Assembly: GCF_000423545.1 (NCBI RefSeq)
Contig: NZ_KE384030.1
Span: forward strand, 248,001 to 312,000
DNA: 64,000 nucleotides
Reading direction: 5' to 3'
Origin: Metapseudomonas resinovorans DSM 21078
Lineage (GTDB): Bacteria; Pseudomonadota; Gammaproteobacteria; Pseudomonadales; Pseudomonadaceae
Shown piece by piece: positions 53,896 to 62,189 of this stretch. A program made the translations under genes and the position numbers. The notes below the pieces were generated by a model. The model searched no databases and was not told the origin of the DNA. It worked only from the letters and a program-made list of their open reading frames with translations. The stretch's first letter is position 1. Each line of letters opens with the position of its first letter.

Positions 53896-53913
53896 GGTGG
53901 GCTTCAGCCCACC
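53896..53913. repeat. GGTGGGCT/AGCCCACC palindrome, copy 2
   Basis: Identical 18-mer to 28949-28966, within the permease-BMP intergenic region. Confidence 0.7.
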
Positions 53914-53978
53914 GGAAACGTCGAGGCCCCGCACTGGGCGGGGCCTGAAGTTGGTGCGGCACGCCTTCTGCTGGTGCG

Positions 53979-54905
53979 TCAGTGACCGGCGCGCCACGGC
54001 TGGCCCAGCGATACCGGCGCGAACAAGCGGGTGCGCAGGGCATCTCGCGAGAGCAGTACCAGCACCAGGATGGTCGCCACGTAGGGCAGCATCGCCAGCA
54101 GGTTGGCCGGGATCGCCAGCCCCAGGCCCTGGGCCACCAGGTGGAGGATGCTGGCCAGGCCGAACAGGTAAGCACCGAGCAGCACGCGCAATACCCGCCA
54201 GCTGGCGAACACCACCAGGGCGAGGGCGATCCAGCCACGTCCTGCGGTCATGTTTTCCGCCCACATCGGCGTGTAGGCCAGCGACAGGTAAGCCCCGGCC
54301 ATGCCCGCCATGGCGCCGCCGAACAGCACCGCGAGGGTGCGCACGCGCATCACCGGCAGGCCCATGGCGCTGGCCGCGTCGGGGTTCTCGCCCACCGCCT
54401 GGATCACCAGGCCGATGCGGCTCTTCAGCAGTACCCAGGCCACCAGTGCGAATAGCGCGAAGCTGAGGTACACCAGCAGGTCCTGGGCGAAGAGCATGCG
54501 GCCCAGCAGTGGAATCTCGCTCAGCAGCGGAATGGCCACCGGCTCGAACCCCGCGAGCGGTTTGCCCACCCAGGCCGCGCCGACGAAGGACGACAAGCCC
54601 ACGCCGAAGATGGTCAAGGCCAGGCCCGTGGCCACCTGGTTGGCGTTGCAGCCCAGCGCCACCAGGGCGAAGAGGGCCGACAGCAGCACGCCGGCGGCCA
54701 TCGCCAGCAGCACGCCGAGCCAGAGGTTGCCGGTGGCCAGGGCGGCGATGAAACCCACCACGGCGCCGAACAGCATCATCCCCTCCTGGCCGAGGTTGAG
54801 CACGCCGCTCTTCTCGCACACCAGCTCGCCCAGGGCCACCAGCAGCAGGGGCGTACCGCAGCGCACCATGGCGAAAAGGATGTTGCTCAGCAGATCGAGG
54901 TCCAT
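53979..54905 (-). CDS. ABC transporter permease (BMP/nucleoside importer)
   Basis: A 308-residue BPD_transp_2 permease with about eight to nine helices. The motif GELVCEKSGVLNLGQEGMML is diagnostic of the nucleoside/purine importer group. It pairs with the permease encoded upstream. ATG 54905 has GGAG 7 bp upstream; a TTG four codons earlier is possible. Confidence 0.9.
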   Translation of the reverse strand: MDLDLLSNILFAMVRCGTPLLLVALGELVCEKSGVLNLGQEGMMLFGAVVGFIAALATGNLWLGVLLAMAAGVLLSALFALVALGCNANQVATGLALTIFGVGLSSFVGAAWVGKPLAGFEPVAIPLLSEIPLLGRMLFAQDLLVYLSFALFALVAWVLLKSRIGLVIQAVGENPDAASAMGLPVMRVRTLAVLFGGAMAGMAGAYLSLAYTPMWAENMTAGRGWIALALVVFASWRVLRVLLGAYLFGLASILHLVAQGLGLAIPANLLAMLPYVATILVLVLLSRDALRTRLFAPVSLGQPWRAGH

Positions 54906-54944
54906 GGGGTGCTCCAAGATTGGTCTTCGTGTTTTGCTCTGCGT

Positions 54945-55038
54945 CCCTCACCCCCGGCCCCTCTCCCAAGGGGAGAGGGGAGGTTGAAGAGGCTCGGGGA
55001 AAGTCCCCTCTCCCTCTGGGAGAGGGTTAGGGTGAGGG
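54945..55038. repeat. CTCTCCC-type inverted repeat
   Basis: CCCTCACCCCCGGCCCCTCT at 54945 opposes GGGAGAGGGTTAGGGTGAGG to 55037. Two CTCTCCC hairpins lie inside. It sits between the two permease genes of the operon. Confidence 0.75.
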
Positions 55039-55053
55039 ATGCCGGACTGTGCC

Positions 55054-56151
55054 TCACGCCATCGCCTCCCTGACCTGCTCCCTTCTTCGCCAGCGCACTG
55101 TCAGGCGCGGCCGGTAGAGGATCAGCACGTCACAGGCCAGCAGGAAGAACAGCATCATTCCCTGGAAGAGTTCGGTGATGGATTGCGGCAGGTTCAGCGC
55201 CATCTGCGCGTTCTCGCCGCCCAGGTAGAGCAGGGCCATCAGCAGGCCGGCGGCGAGGATGCCGAAGGGATTCAACCGGCCGAGGAAGGCCACGGTAATC
55301 GCCGCGTAGCCATAGCCCGGCGATACCTGGGGCACCAGTTGGCCGATAGGCCCGGTGACTTCGCCCACGCCGGCCAGGCCTGCAAGGCCGCCACTGATCA
55401 GCAGCACCAGCCAGACCAGGCGCTTCTCGCGGAAACCGACGAAGCCGGCGGCGCGTTGGTCCAGGCCCAGCACCTTGATCTGGAAACCGAGGAAACTCTT
55501 CTGCAGCAGCACCCAGACCACCACCAGCGCCAGCAGGGTGAAGTACAGGCCGACATGCACCCGCAGGTCTTCCAGCAGCGGCGGCAGTCGCGAGGCGTCG
55601 CCGAACATCGCCGACTCGGGGAAGTTGAAACCGGCCGGGTCCTTCAAGGGGCCATGCACGAAATGCAGCAGCAGGTTCAGGGCGATGTAGTTGAGCATGA
55701 TGGTGGTGAGGATTTCGTTGGCGTTGAAGCGCGTTCTCAGCCACGCCGCCAGACCGCCCCAGGCAGCGCCAGCCAGGGTGCCGGCAGCCAGTACCAACGC
55801 CAGGGCCCAGCGGCTTTCCCAGTCGATGATCTGCACGGCCAGCGCGCTGCCGGCCAGGGCGCCGATCAGCAACTGGCCCTCGGCGCCGATGTTCCACACC
55901 CGCGCCTGGTAGGCGACCGCCAGGCCCAGCGCGCAGAGCAGAATCGGCAGCGCTTTGACCAGCAGTTCGGAGAGCCCGTAGAGGTCGCTGATGGGCGCAA
56001 TCAGCAGGGTATGCAGGGTTTCCAGCGGGTCATGGCCGAGGGCGGCGAACAGCAGCGCGCCGCTGGCCAGGGTGAGCAGCCCGGCCAGCAGCGGCGACAG
56101 TGCGAGCATCGCGCGCGACTGCTGCTGGCGGGGTTCCAGGGATAGCAACAT
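55054..56151 (-). CDS. ABC transporter permease (BMP/nucleoside importer)
   Basis: A 365-residue BPD_transp_2 permease. Typical segments are AYQARVWNIGAEGQLLIGAL, NANEILTTIMLNYIALNLLL and GYGYAAITVAFLGRLNPFG. It forms the membrane channel with the 53979 permease. It begins 13 bp after the ATPase stop, so the two are one operon. Confidence 0.9.
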   Translation of the reverse strand: MLLSLEPRQQQSRAMLALSPLLAGLLTLASGALLFAALGHDPLETLHTLLIAPISDLYGLSELLVKALPILLCALGLAVAYQARVWNIGAEGQLLIGALAGSALAVQIIDWESRWALALVLAAGTLAGAAWGGLAAWLRTRFNANEILTTIMLNYIALNLLLHFVHGPLKDPAGFNFPESAMFGDASRLPPLLEDLRVHVGLYFTLLALVVVWVLLQKSFLGFQIKVLGLDQRAAGFVGFREKRLVWLVLLISGGLAGLAGVGEVTGPIGQLVPQVSPGYGYAAITVAFLGRLNPFGILAAGLLMALLYLGGENAQMALNLPQSITELFQGMMLFFLLACDVLILYRPRLTVRWRRREQVREAMA

Positions 56152-56164
56152 GGAAGGGTCTCGT

Positions 56165-57703
56165 TCAGGCGGCTTGGGATTGATCGAACTGCCCGGCCAT
56201 CCAGCGGCCGACTTCCACCGGGCTGGTGGCGGCGCAGGCTTTGAGCGGCGATAGGCGTCCGGCGCAGAGGGCGCCGATGCGATCGCTGATCTGGAACAGT
56301 TCGTCGAGGTCTTCGGAGATCACCAGGATGGCCGCACCGGCGTCGCGCAAGGCGATCAGCGCGCGGTGGATGGCCGCTGCGGCGCCCACGTCCACGCCCC
56401 AGGTGGGGTGGGCGGCCACCAGCAGTTTCGGCTGCTGGAGGATTTCCCGTCCGAGGATGAATTTCTGCAGGTTGCCGCCGGACAGGCTACGGGCAGGCGC
56501 CTGGGCATCGGGCGTTTTCACGGCGAAGCGGCGGATGATGTCGTCGGCGAAGGCCAGCACCCGGCCTCGGCGGATCAACCCACGACTCACCAGGCCCTGG
56601 CCGGATGCCGTGAGCAGGGCGTTGTCCGCCAGGCTCAATTCCGGCACCGCACCGTGGCCCAGGCGTTCGGCGGGGACGAAGGCAAGGCCAAGGGCGCGGC
56701 GCGCATCCGGGCGCAACTGGCCCACCGGGCTGCCGGAGAAGCGCACGCTGCCGGCGTCGGCCCCGGTGAGGCGTTGTTCGCCTGAGAGCAGGGCGAGCAA
56801 CTCGTCCTGGCCGTTGCCGGCGACCCCGGCGATGCCGACGATCTCGCCGCTGCGCACTTCCAGTTGCAGGTCGGCCAGGGAAATACCGAAGGGGTCGGGG
56901 TTGCTCCACGACAGCCCGGACAGATTCAGGAACGGCGCGCCGCCAGAGACTTTCGGGTAACTGGCCGACAACCCTTCGGCATCGCCCACCATCAGTCGCG
57001 CCAGTTCCAGGTCACTGCATTCAGCCGGTACGCAATGCCCGGATACCCGGCCGCCGCGCAGCACGGTGGCGCTTTGGCAAAGAGCGCGCACTTCGCCCAG
57101 CTTGTGGCTGATGAAGAGGATGCTGCAGCCCTCGTCGGCGAGCCGGCGCAGGGTGACGAACAACTCATCCGCCTCCTGCGGCGTGAGCACCGAGGTGGGT
57201 TCGTCGAGGATCAGCAGGCGGATGTCCTGCATCAGGCAGCGGACGATTTCCACCCGCTGCCGCTCGCCGATGGACAACCCATGCACCAGCCGTTCCGGCT
57301 CCAGTGCCATGCCATAGCGCCGCGAGACTTCGCGGATGCGCGGCTCCAGCTGCTTCGGCGTGCCGGCTTCGCTACCCAGGGCGAGGGCGATGTTCTCCGC
57401 CACGGTCAGCGTCTCGAACAGCGAGAAGTGCTGGAACACCATGCCGATGCCCAGTTCGCGTGCCTGGGCCGGGTCGCGCACTTGCACGGCTTGCCCCATC
57501 CAGCGGATTTCGCCCGCGTCCGGCTGGGTCACGCCGTAGATGATCTTCATCAAGGTGCTCTTGCCGGCGCCGTTCTCGCCCAGCAAGGCATGGATTTCTC
57601 CCGGTCCTATGCACAGGTCGACGTGGTCGTTGGCCAGGCAGCCGGGGTAGCGTTTGGTGATGCCACGCAGTTCGAGGCGTGGCGGCGAATTGGAGCTGAT
57701 CAT
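56165..57703 (-). CDS. ABC transporter ATP-binding protein (BMP/nucleoside importer)
   Basis: 512 residues with two nucleotide-binding domains in tandem. The first is complete: Walker A GENGAGKST, signature LSIGERQR, Walker B LLILDEPTS. The second has a degenerate P-loop (GVAGNGQDELL), signature LSGGNLQKF, and AHPT for DEPT, as usual in YufO/RbsA-type importers. It energises uptake of a purine, pyrimidine or nucleoside. ATG 57703 follows AGGAAAAGG. A RutR-type box lies 48 bp upstream. Confidence 0.92.
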   Translation of the reverse strand: MISSNSPPRLELRGITKRYPGCLANDHVDLCIGPGEIHALLGENGAGKSTLMKIIYGVTQPDAGEIRWMGQAVQVRDPAQARELGIGMVFQHFSLFETLTVAENIALALGSEAGTPKQLEPRIREVSRRYGMALEPERLVHGLSIGERQRVEIVRCLMQDIRLLILDEPTSVLTPQEADELFVTLRRLADEGCSILFISHKLGEVRALCQSATVLRGGRVSGHCVPAECSDLELARLMVGDAEGLSASYPKVSGGAPFLNLSGLSWSNPDPFGISLADLQLEVRSGEIVGIAGVAGNGQDELLALLSGEQRLTGADAGSVRFSGSPVGQLRPDARRALGLAFVPAERLGHGAVPELSLADNALLTASGQGLVSRGLIRRGRVLAFADDIIRRFAVKTPDAQAPARSLSGGNLQKFILGREILQQPKLLVAAHPTWGVDVGAAAAIHRALIALRDAGAAILVISEDLDELFQISDRIGALCAGRLSPLKACAATSPVEVGRWMAGQFDQSQAA

Positions 57704-57751
57704 GGGGCCTTTTCCTGAGGCAATGCGCAATGCCGGGGCCGAAGCAAAAAG

Positions 57752-57767
57752 CTGGCCATGAGGTCAG
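57752..57767 (-). promoter_or_regulatory. RutR-type operator box upstream of ABC ATPase gene
   Basis: Minus-strand CTGACCTCATGGCCAG matches TTGACCANNTGGTCAA at 10-11 of 14 defined positions and is nearly palindromic (CTGACC....GGCCAG). CTTTTTGC follows. Confidence 0.65.
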
Positions 57768-57944
57768 GAAAGCCGCCAGGGTGCATGACAGAAGGGCTGC
57801 GTCAGCAGGCGGGCGGCCACGTGTTGTGTGCGGACGCCCGCTGCTGGTGCGAGGTGAGCGTTTTCGATGCGAAGGTGCTGATCGTTTTTTGATCAATTTC
57901 TTGCAGGTGGCGTGGCCGCTGGGTTGTGGGGGCTATTCCCAAGC

Positions 57945-58163
57945 TTATCCACAGTCTTTTCCCCGTCCGGCGTGGACAAAAAGCCGCCCCCCACGGCGCC
58001 CCGCAGCCCCCTTGCGCTGCCTTGGTGCGCAAAGGAATGCCTTAGCAAATCAGCTGCTTATCTTTGGGGCGGGGGATAAGCCCGAGTCTGGGCAAAAAGC
58101 GAACAATTCTTGCTAAGCCTCACCGCAGCGGCGTTCCAGCGAGCAGCCCACGAGTTATCCACA
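57945..58163 (+). other. Two DnaA-box 9-mers
   Basis: TTATCCACA at 57945-57953 and 58155-58163, both on the plus strand. Between them is a nested dyad: CTTAGCAA (58041-58048) / TTGCTAAG (58110-58117) around GCTTATC (58056-58062) / GATAAGC (58075-58081). Confidence 0.5.
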
Positions 58164-58210
58164 GCCGGCTCCACAGAAATTGTGGGTGGTACGCGCCTCC
58201 ACAGATGGGG

Positions 58211-58795
58211 CTACAGCCGCTTCACCCCAATCCGTCCCCGGCTGATATCCCGCAGCAGCCGTTCCAGGTCGGCAATGCGGCCGTCGGGCAGGGCCAGCAC
58301 CAGCTCCGCACCTTCGGCGTCGAACTGTTCGCTTTCCACCAACGCCTCGAATTCACCCAGGCGGGCTTTCAGTACGGGCAGTTCGGCAAAGGCGGGGTGA
58401 CAGCTGACTCGGCTGCGGGCCACCAGCTCCACGCGCTGGCCGCCTTGCAGGCATTTGGCGGCGCTGCCGCCGTAGGCACGGGCGAGGCCACCGGTGCCGA
58501 GCTGGATGCCGCCGTAATAGCGGATCACCAGCACTGCCACCTGGTCACAGTCCTGGCCTTCGATGGCGGCGAGGATCGGGCGGCCGGCAGTGCCGCCGGG
58601 TTCGCCGTCGTCGCTGAAGCGGTACTGGTTGCCCAGCTTCCAGGCCCAGCAGTTGTGCGAGGCGCCAGGTTCGGACAGGCGCGCGATGAAGGCCTGCGCT
58701 TCCTCTACGCTGGCCACCGGCGCGGCATGAGCGATGAAGCGGCTCTTCTTGATCTCCTCGCGGTACTCGGCGGGAGCGGTGAGCGTGAAGGGCAT
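58211..58795 (-). CDS. YigZ/IMPACT-family protein
   Basis: A 194-residue protein. The IMPACT domain holds IKKSRFIAHAAPVASVEEAQ, SDDGEPGGTAGRPIL and IRYYGGIQLGTGGLARAYGG. The C-terminal DUF1949 domain follows. The family has a ribosome-linked or translation-control role that is not defined in bacteria. Start overlaps the upstream TetR stop by one base (TGATG), giving coupled translation. Confidence 0.9.
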   Translation of the reverse strand: MPFTLTAPAEYREEIKKSRFIAHAAPVASVEEAQAFIARLSEPGASHNCWAWKLGNQYRFSDDGEPGGTAGRPILAAIEGQDCDQVAVLVIRYYGGIQLGTGGLARAYGGSAAKCLQGGQRVELVARSRVSCHPAFAELPVLKARLGEFEALVESEQFDAEGAELVLALPDGRIADLERLLRDISRGRIGVKRL

Positions 58796-59463
58796 CAGGC
58801 GGTCGCGGGGGGAGTCAGGCCGCAGCCCTTGAGGATGATCTGGATAAGGTTCTGCGTGGCCGTCTCGAAATCTTCCTTGGTCAGGCGTTTGCGCCCGGTG
58901 ACGCGGCAGATCTGGGTGTTGAAGTCAGCGTAGTGCTGGGTGCTGCCCCAGAGCAGGAAGATCAGGTTGACCGGGTCCACCGGGTCCATCTTGCCGGCGG
59001 CGATCCAGGCTTCGAACACCCCGGCACGGCCCTTGAACCAGGTGCGGTAGTCCTGATCGAAATGAGCTTCGAGGCAGCCGCCGCCGCTGATGATCTCCAT
59101 GGCGAAGATCTTCGAGGCCAGCGGGTGGCGTCGGGAGAATTCCATCTTGGCGCGAATGTAGCGGGCCAGGGCCTCGGCCGGATCGTCTTCGGCGGTGAGG
59201 GTGTTGAAGGTGCTGTCCCAGAGTTCCAGGTGGTTGCTCAGCACGGCGATGTACAGGCCCAGCTTGTTGCTGAAGTAGTAGTGCAGGTTGGCCTTGGGCA
59301 GCCCTGCGCGCAGGGCGATGGTGTTCATGCTGGTGCCCTTGAAGCCGTGGCGGGCGAACTCTTCTTCCGCAGCGGCCAGTATCAGCTCTTCGTTCTTCTG
59401 ACGGATGCGGCCGGCGGGTTTTGCGGAAGGATTCGGGCTGTGGGCGGGCACCAGTGAAGTCAT
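58795..59463 (-). CDS. TetR-family regulator, RutR-like
   Basis: 222 residues. A disordered start (SPNPSAKPAGRIRQKNEELI) leads to the helix-turn-helix TSMNTIALRAGLPKANLHYY, then a C-terminal ligand domain with WFKGRAGVFEAWIAAGKMDP. The region GFKGTSMNTIALRAGLPK and the TetR_C_13-like end place it near RutR, which senses uracil or thymine. Three boxes like the RutR consensus lie in this neighbourhood. ATG 59463 is chosen; longer frames lack a site. Confidence 0.82.
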   Translation of the reverse strand: MTSLVPAHSPNPSAKPAGRIRQKNEELILAAAEEEFARHGFKGTSMNTIALRAGLPKANLHYYFSNKLGLYIAVLSNHLELWDSTFNTLTAEDDPAEALARYIRAKMEFSRRHPLASKIFAMEIISGGGCLEAHFDQDYRTWFKGRAGVFEAWIAAGKMDPVDPVNLIFLLWGSTQHYADFNTQICRVTGRKRLTKEDFETATQNLIQIILKGCGLTPPATA

Positions 59464-59609
59464 AGGTTTCCTGATTCTGAGTGGGGTTGGCGACAGCACT
59501 GATAACCCAGGATGGCGTGTCCGACAAGACAAAACTGTAGTGGCGGTCAGGTAATTTCACGGCTGCACCCGAATGGGGCCGGGATGCAGCCGTTTCGCAC
59601 TGCCAGCGG

Positions 59610-60983
59610 TCAGATTCCGCTGCTTTCCAGTGCCGTTTCCCGCGCCGGCTCCGATGGCAACAGCAGGCTCAGCAGGATGGCCGTCACACCGCCGCAGGTG
59701 ATGGCCGAGTCGAACAGGCTCTGCACGATCTGCGGCATCTGGTGCAGCAGGGTGGGCTGGGCCGCGACGCCCAGGCCGACGCCGAAGGAGCCGGCGATGA
59801 TCAGCAGGCTGCGGCGGTCCAGATCCACTTGCGCGAGGATGCGGATGCCGGCCGCTGCCACGCTGCCGAACATCACCAGCGTGGCGCCGCCCAGCACCGG
59901 CTTGGGAATCTGCTGCAGCAGGGCGCCGATCAGCGGGAACAGGCCGAGCACCAGCAGGACCGCACCTATATAGAGGCCGACGTGACGGCTGGCGACGCCG
60001 GTGAGCTGAATCACCCCGTTATTCTGCGCGAAGGTGGTATTGGGGAAGGCGCTGAAAGTGGCGGCGATCAGGCAGCTGACGCCATCACCCAGCACGCCGC
60101 CTTTCAGGCGCGCCTCGTACTCCGGGCCTTCGAAGGGTTTGCGCGAGAGCATGCAGTTGGCGGTGAGGTCGCCCACGGTCTCGATGGTGCTGATGAGGTA
60201 GATCAGCGCCACCGGGATGAACGCCGTCCAGTCGAAGCTGAACCCGAACTTGAAGGGTACCGGCACGCTGATCAGCGGCAGGTCCGGCAGCGGCTGTGGC
60301 GCCAGCTTGCCGGTGGCCAGGGCCACCAGGCTGCCCACGACCAGACCGATGAGGATCGACGACAGGCGCACCCAAGGGTTGCGCGAGCGGTTGAGCAGGA
60401 TGATGGTCAGCAGCACCAGGGCGCCCAGGGCCAGGTTCCCCGGAGCGCCGAAATCCGCCGCCTTGAAGCCGCCGCCGATGTCGGTGATGCCCACCTTGAT
60501 CAGGCTCACGCCGATCAGGGTGATGACGATGCCCGTCACCAGCGGCGTGATGATCCGCCGCAACTGGCCGATGAAGCGGCTCAGCACGACCTGTACGAAG
60601 GCGCCGAAGAAGCACACGCCGAAGATCATGGCCAGGATGTCCTCCGGGCTACCACCACGGCTCTTCACCAGGAAGCCGGCCGCGAGCACCGCGCCGAGGA
60701 AGGCGAAGCTGGTGCCTTGCAGGCAGATCATCCCGGCGCCGATACCCAGGGGCCGCCGCGCCTGGATGAAGGTGCCGACGCCGGACACCATCAGCGCCAT
60801 GCTGATGAGGTAGGGCAGGTGCTCGCCCAGGCCCAGGGCGCCGCCGATCACCAGTGGCGGCGTGATGATGCCAACCACGCTGGCCAACACATGCTGCAGC
60901 GCGGCACAGAAGGACTGCAGGGGGTTGGGCCGGTCTTCCAGGCCGTAGATCAGATCGGTGTTGCTGGTTGCTTCGCTGTGCAT
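59610..60983 (-). CDS. NCS2-family nucleobase (uracil/xanthine/urate) permease
   Basis: A 457-residue protein with about fourteen helices. Conserved stretches are SVVGIITPPLVIGGALGLGE, GTSFAFLGAVLAAGF and the ligand region STIETVGDLTANC, with Glu as in purine permeases. It is a proton symporter. The length and ETVGD motif suggest xanthine or urate over uracil. A RutR-type box lies 43 bp upstream of ATG 60983. Confidence 0.88.
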   Translation of the reverse strand: MHSEATSNTDLIYGLEDRPNPLQSFCAALQHVLASVVGIITPPLVIGGALGLGEHLPYLISMALMVSGVGTFIQARRPLGIGAGMICLQGTSFAFLGAVLAAGFLVKSRGGSPEDILAMIFGVCFFGAFVQVVLSRFIGQLRRIITPLVTGIVITLIGVSLIKVGITDIGGGFKAADFGAPGNLALGALVLLTIILLNRSRNPWVRLSSILIGLVVGSLVALATGKLAPQPLPDLPLISVPVPFKFGFSFDWTAFIPVALIYLISTIETVGDLTANCMLSRKPFEGPEYEARLKGGVLGDGVSCLIAATFSAFPNTTFAQNNGVIQLTGVASRHVGLYIGAVLLVLGLFPLIGALLQQIPKPVLGGATLVMFGSVAAAGIRILAQVDLDRRSLLIIAGSFGVGLGVAAQPTLLHQMPQIVQSLFDSAITCGGVTAILLSLLLPSEPARETALESSGI

Positions 60984-61026
60984 GGTGCGCCCCGCGGGTA
61001 GTGAGTGGCGGCTGCACTGCAAGAAG

Positions 61027-61042
61027 CTGACCAGTTGAACAG
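61027..61042 (-). promoter_or_regulatory. RutR-type operator box upstream of NCS2 permease gene
   Basis: Minus-strand CTGTTCAACTGGTCAG matches the TGGTCA half-site of the RutR consensus and is followed by CTTCTTGC. Confidence 0.6.
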
Positions 61043-61148
61043 TTTTTCAGGCGTGACGCGGCTTGCGACGGGACGCGGCGGTGTTCCGGGAGTGGGGGAT
61101 CGCACCAAAAGGAGGGCCCCTGCGCCGGGCTGGTGCAGGTATCGCCCT

Positions 61149-62069
61149 TCAGCTGGTCGCGGCCAGCGCGTCCAGGAAGCTCTCCAGCACCAGGTGCGGC
61201 CGGCGGCCCTTGCGCGTCACCGAGGACAGGGACAAGTCATAGAAGCGGCTTGCCGGTTTCAGTGCCCGCAGCCGGCCCTGCTGCACCCAGAAGGTGGCGT
61301 AGTGGTCCGGCAGGTAGCCGATATAGCGGCCAGTGAGGATCAGGAAGGCCATACCCTCGCGGTCGGAGGCGCTGGCGCTGCAATTGAGCACCTGGTAGTG
61401 CGCCTGGATCTCCGCCGGCAGGCGGAAGGTGGGGGCGATGGCGTCCTGCTGGTTCAGGCGTTCGTCGCTGAGCTGGGCGTCGTCGGCGTAGAACAGCGGA
61501 TGGCCCACGGCGCAGTAGAGCAGCGAGCGCTCGCTGTACAGCGGCTGGTACTCCAGCCCCGAAAGGGCGGCGGTCTGCGGCACCACACCGACATGCAGGC
61601 GACCGTCGAGCACCCCTTGCTCGACCTCGCTGGGGGGCGTCATGCGGATGTTGATCTGCACGTCCGGTCCGCGCTCTTTCAACCGCGACAGGGCGTGGGT
61701 GATGCGCATGTGCGGCAGGGTCACCAGGTTGTCGGTGAGGCCGATGTTCAGCTCGCCGCGCAAGTGCTGGTGCAGGCCGTTGACCTCGGTGCGGAAGGTT
61801 TCCAGCGCTGCCAGCAATTGCATGGACGACTGGTACACCTCGCGGCCTTCCTCGGTCAGGGCGAAACCGGCACGGCCGCGCTGACACAGGCGCAGGCCGA
61901 GGCGCTGTTCCAGGTCGCTCATCTGCTGGCTGATGGCCGAGCGACCGATGCCCAGGACGCTCTCGGCAGCGGAGAAACCGCCGCATTCCACCACGCTGCG
62001 AAAGATGCGCAGCAGGCGGATATCGAAATCGCTGACCTGTGCCAACGGCTCTGGGCGGCGGCTGCTCAT
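61149..62069 (-). CDS. bauR: LysR-family activator BauR
   Basis: A 306-residue protein. The N-terminal helix-turn-helix is in GFSAAESVLGIGRSAISQQM; the effector domain begins GELNIGLTDNLVTLPHMRIT. It is divergent from bauA with a gap of 120 bp, as in P. aeruginosa, where BauR activates the beta-alanine operon. A near-palindrome GGTTTAGTAACC lies beside its start and may be part of the operator. Confidence 0.88.
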   Translation of the reverse strand: MSSRRPEPLAQVSDFDIRLLRIFRSVVECGGFSAAESVLGIGRSAISQQMSDLEQRLGLRLCQRGRAGFALTEEGREVYQSSMQLLAALETFRTEVNGLHQHLRGELNIGLTDNLVTLPHMRITHALSRLKERGPDVQINIRMTPPSEVEQGVLDGRLHVGVVPQTAALSGLEYQPLYSERSLLYCAVGHPLFYADDAQLSDERLNQQDAIAPTFRLPAEIQAHYQVLNCSASASDREGMAFLILTGRYIGYLPDHYATFWVQQGRLRALKPASRFYDLSLSSVTRKGRRPHLVLESFLDALAATS

Positions 62070-62189
62070 GGTTTAGTAACCTCTGATCTAAAGATATGAA
62101 AAGTTGGATTTTCGTGACTTTATGCCCGTGGCAATGTCGGCATCAAGTTACTTGTCGCACCTCAGAACAAGACCCCCTCGAGGCCACTC

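Larger units (their letters stand above)
57704..58210. other. Long intergenic region with operator, DnaA-box matches and dyads
   Basis: No gene is seen. It holds the RutR-type box (57752-57767), two exact TTATCCACA 9-mers and a nested inverted repeat (58041-58117), all described separately. It serves at least as the promoter region of the ABC operon. Confidence 0.6.

Noticed and set aside
62100-62160. A GG-N10-GC-like sigma-54 promoter before bauA
   Set aside because: TGGCAATG and GGCATC are present but the spacing does not place GC correctly.
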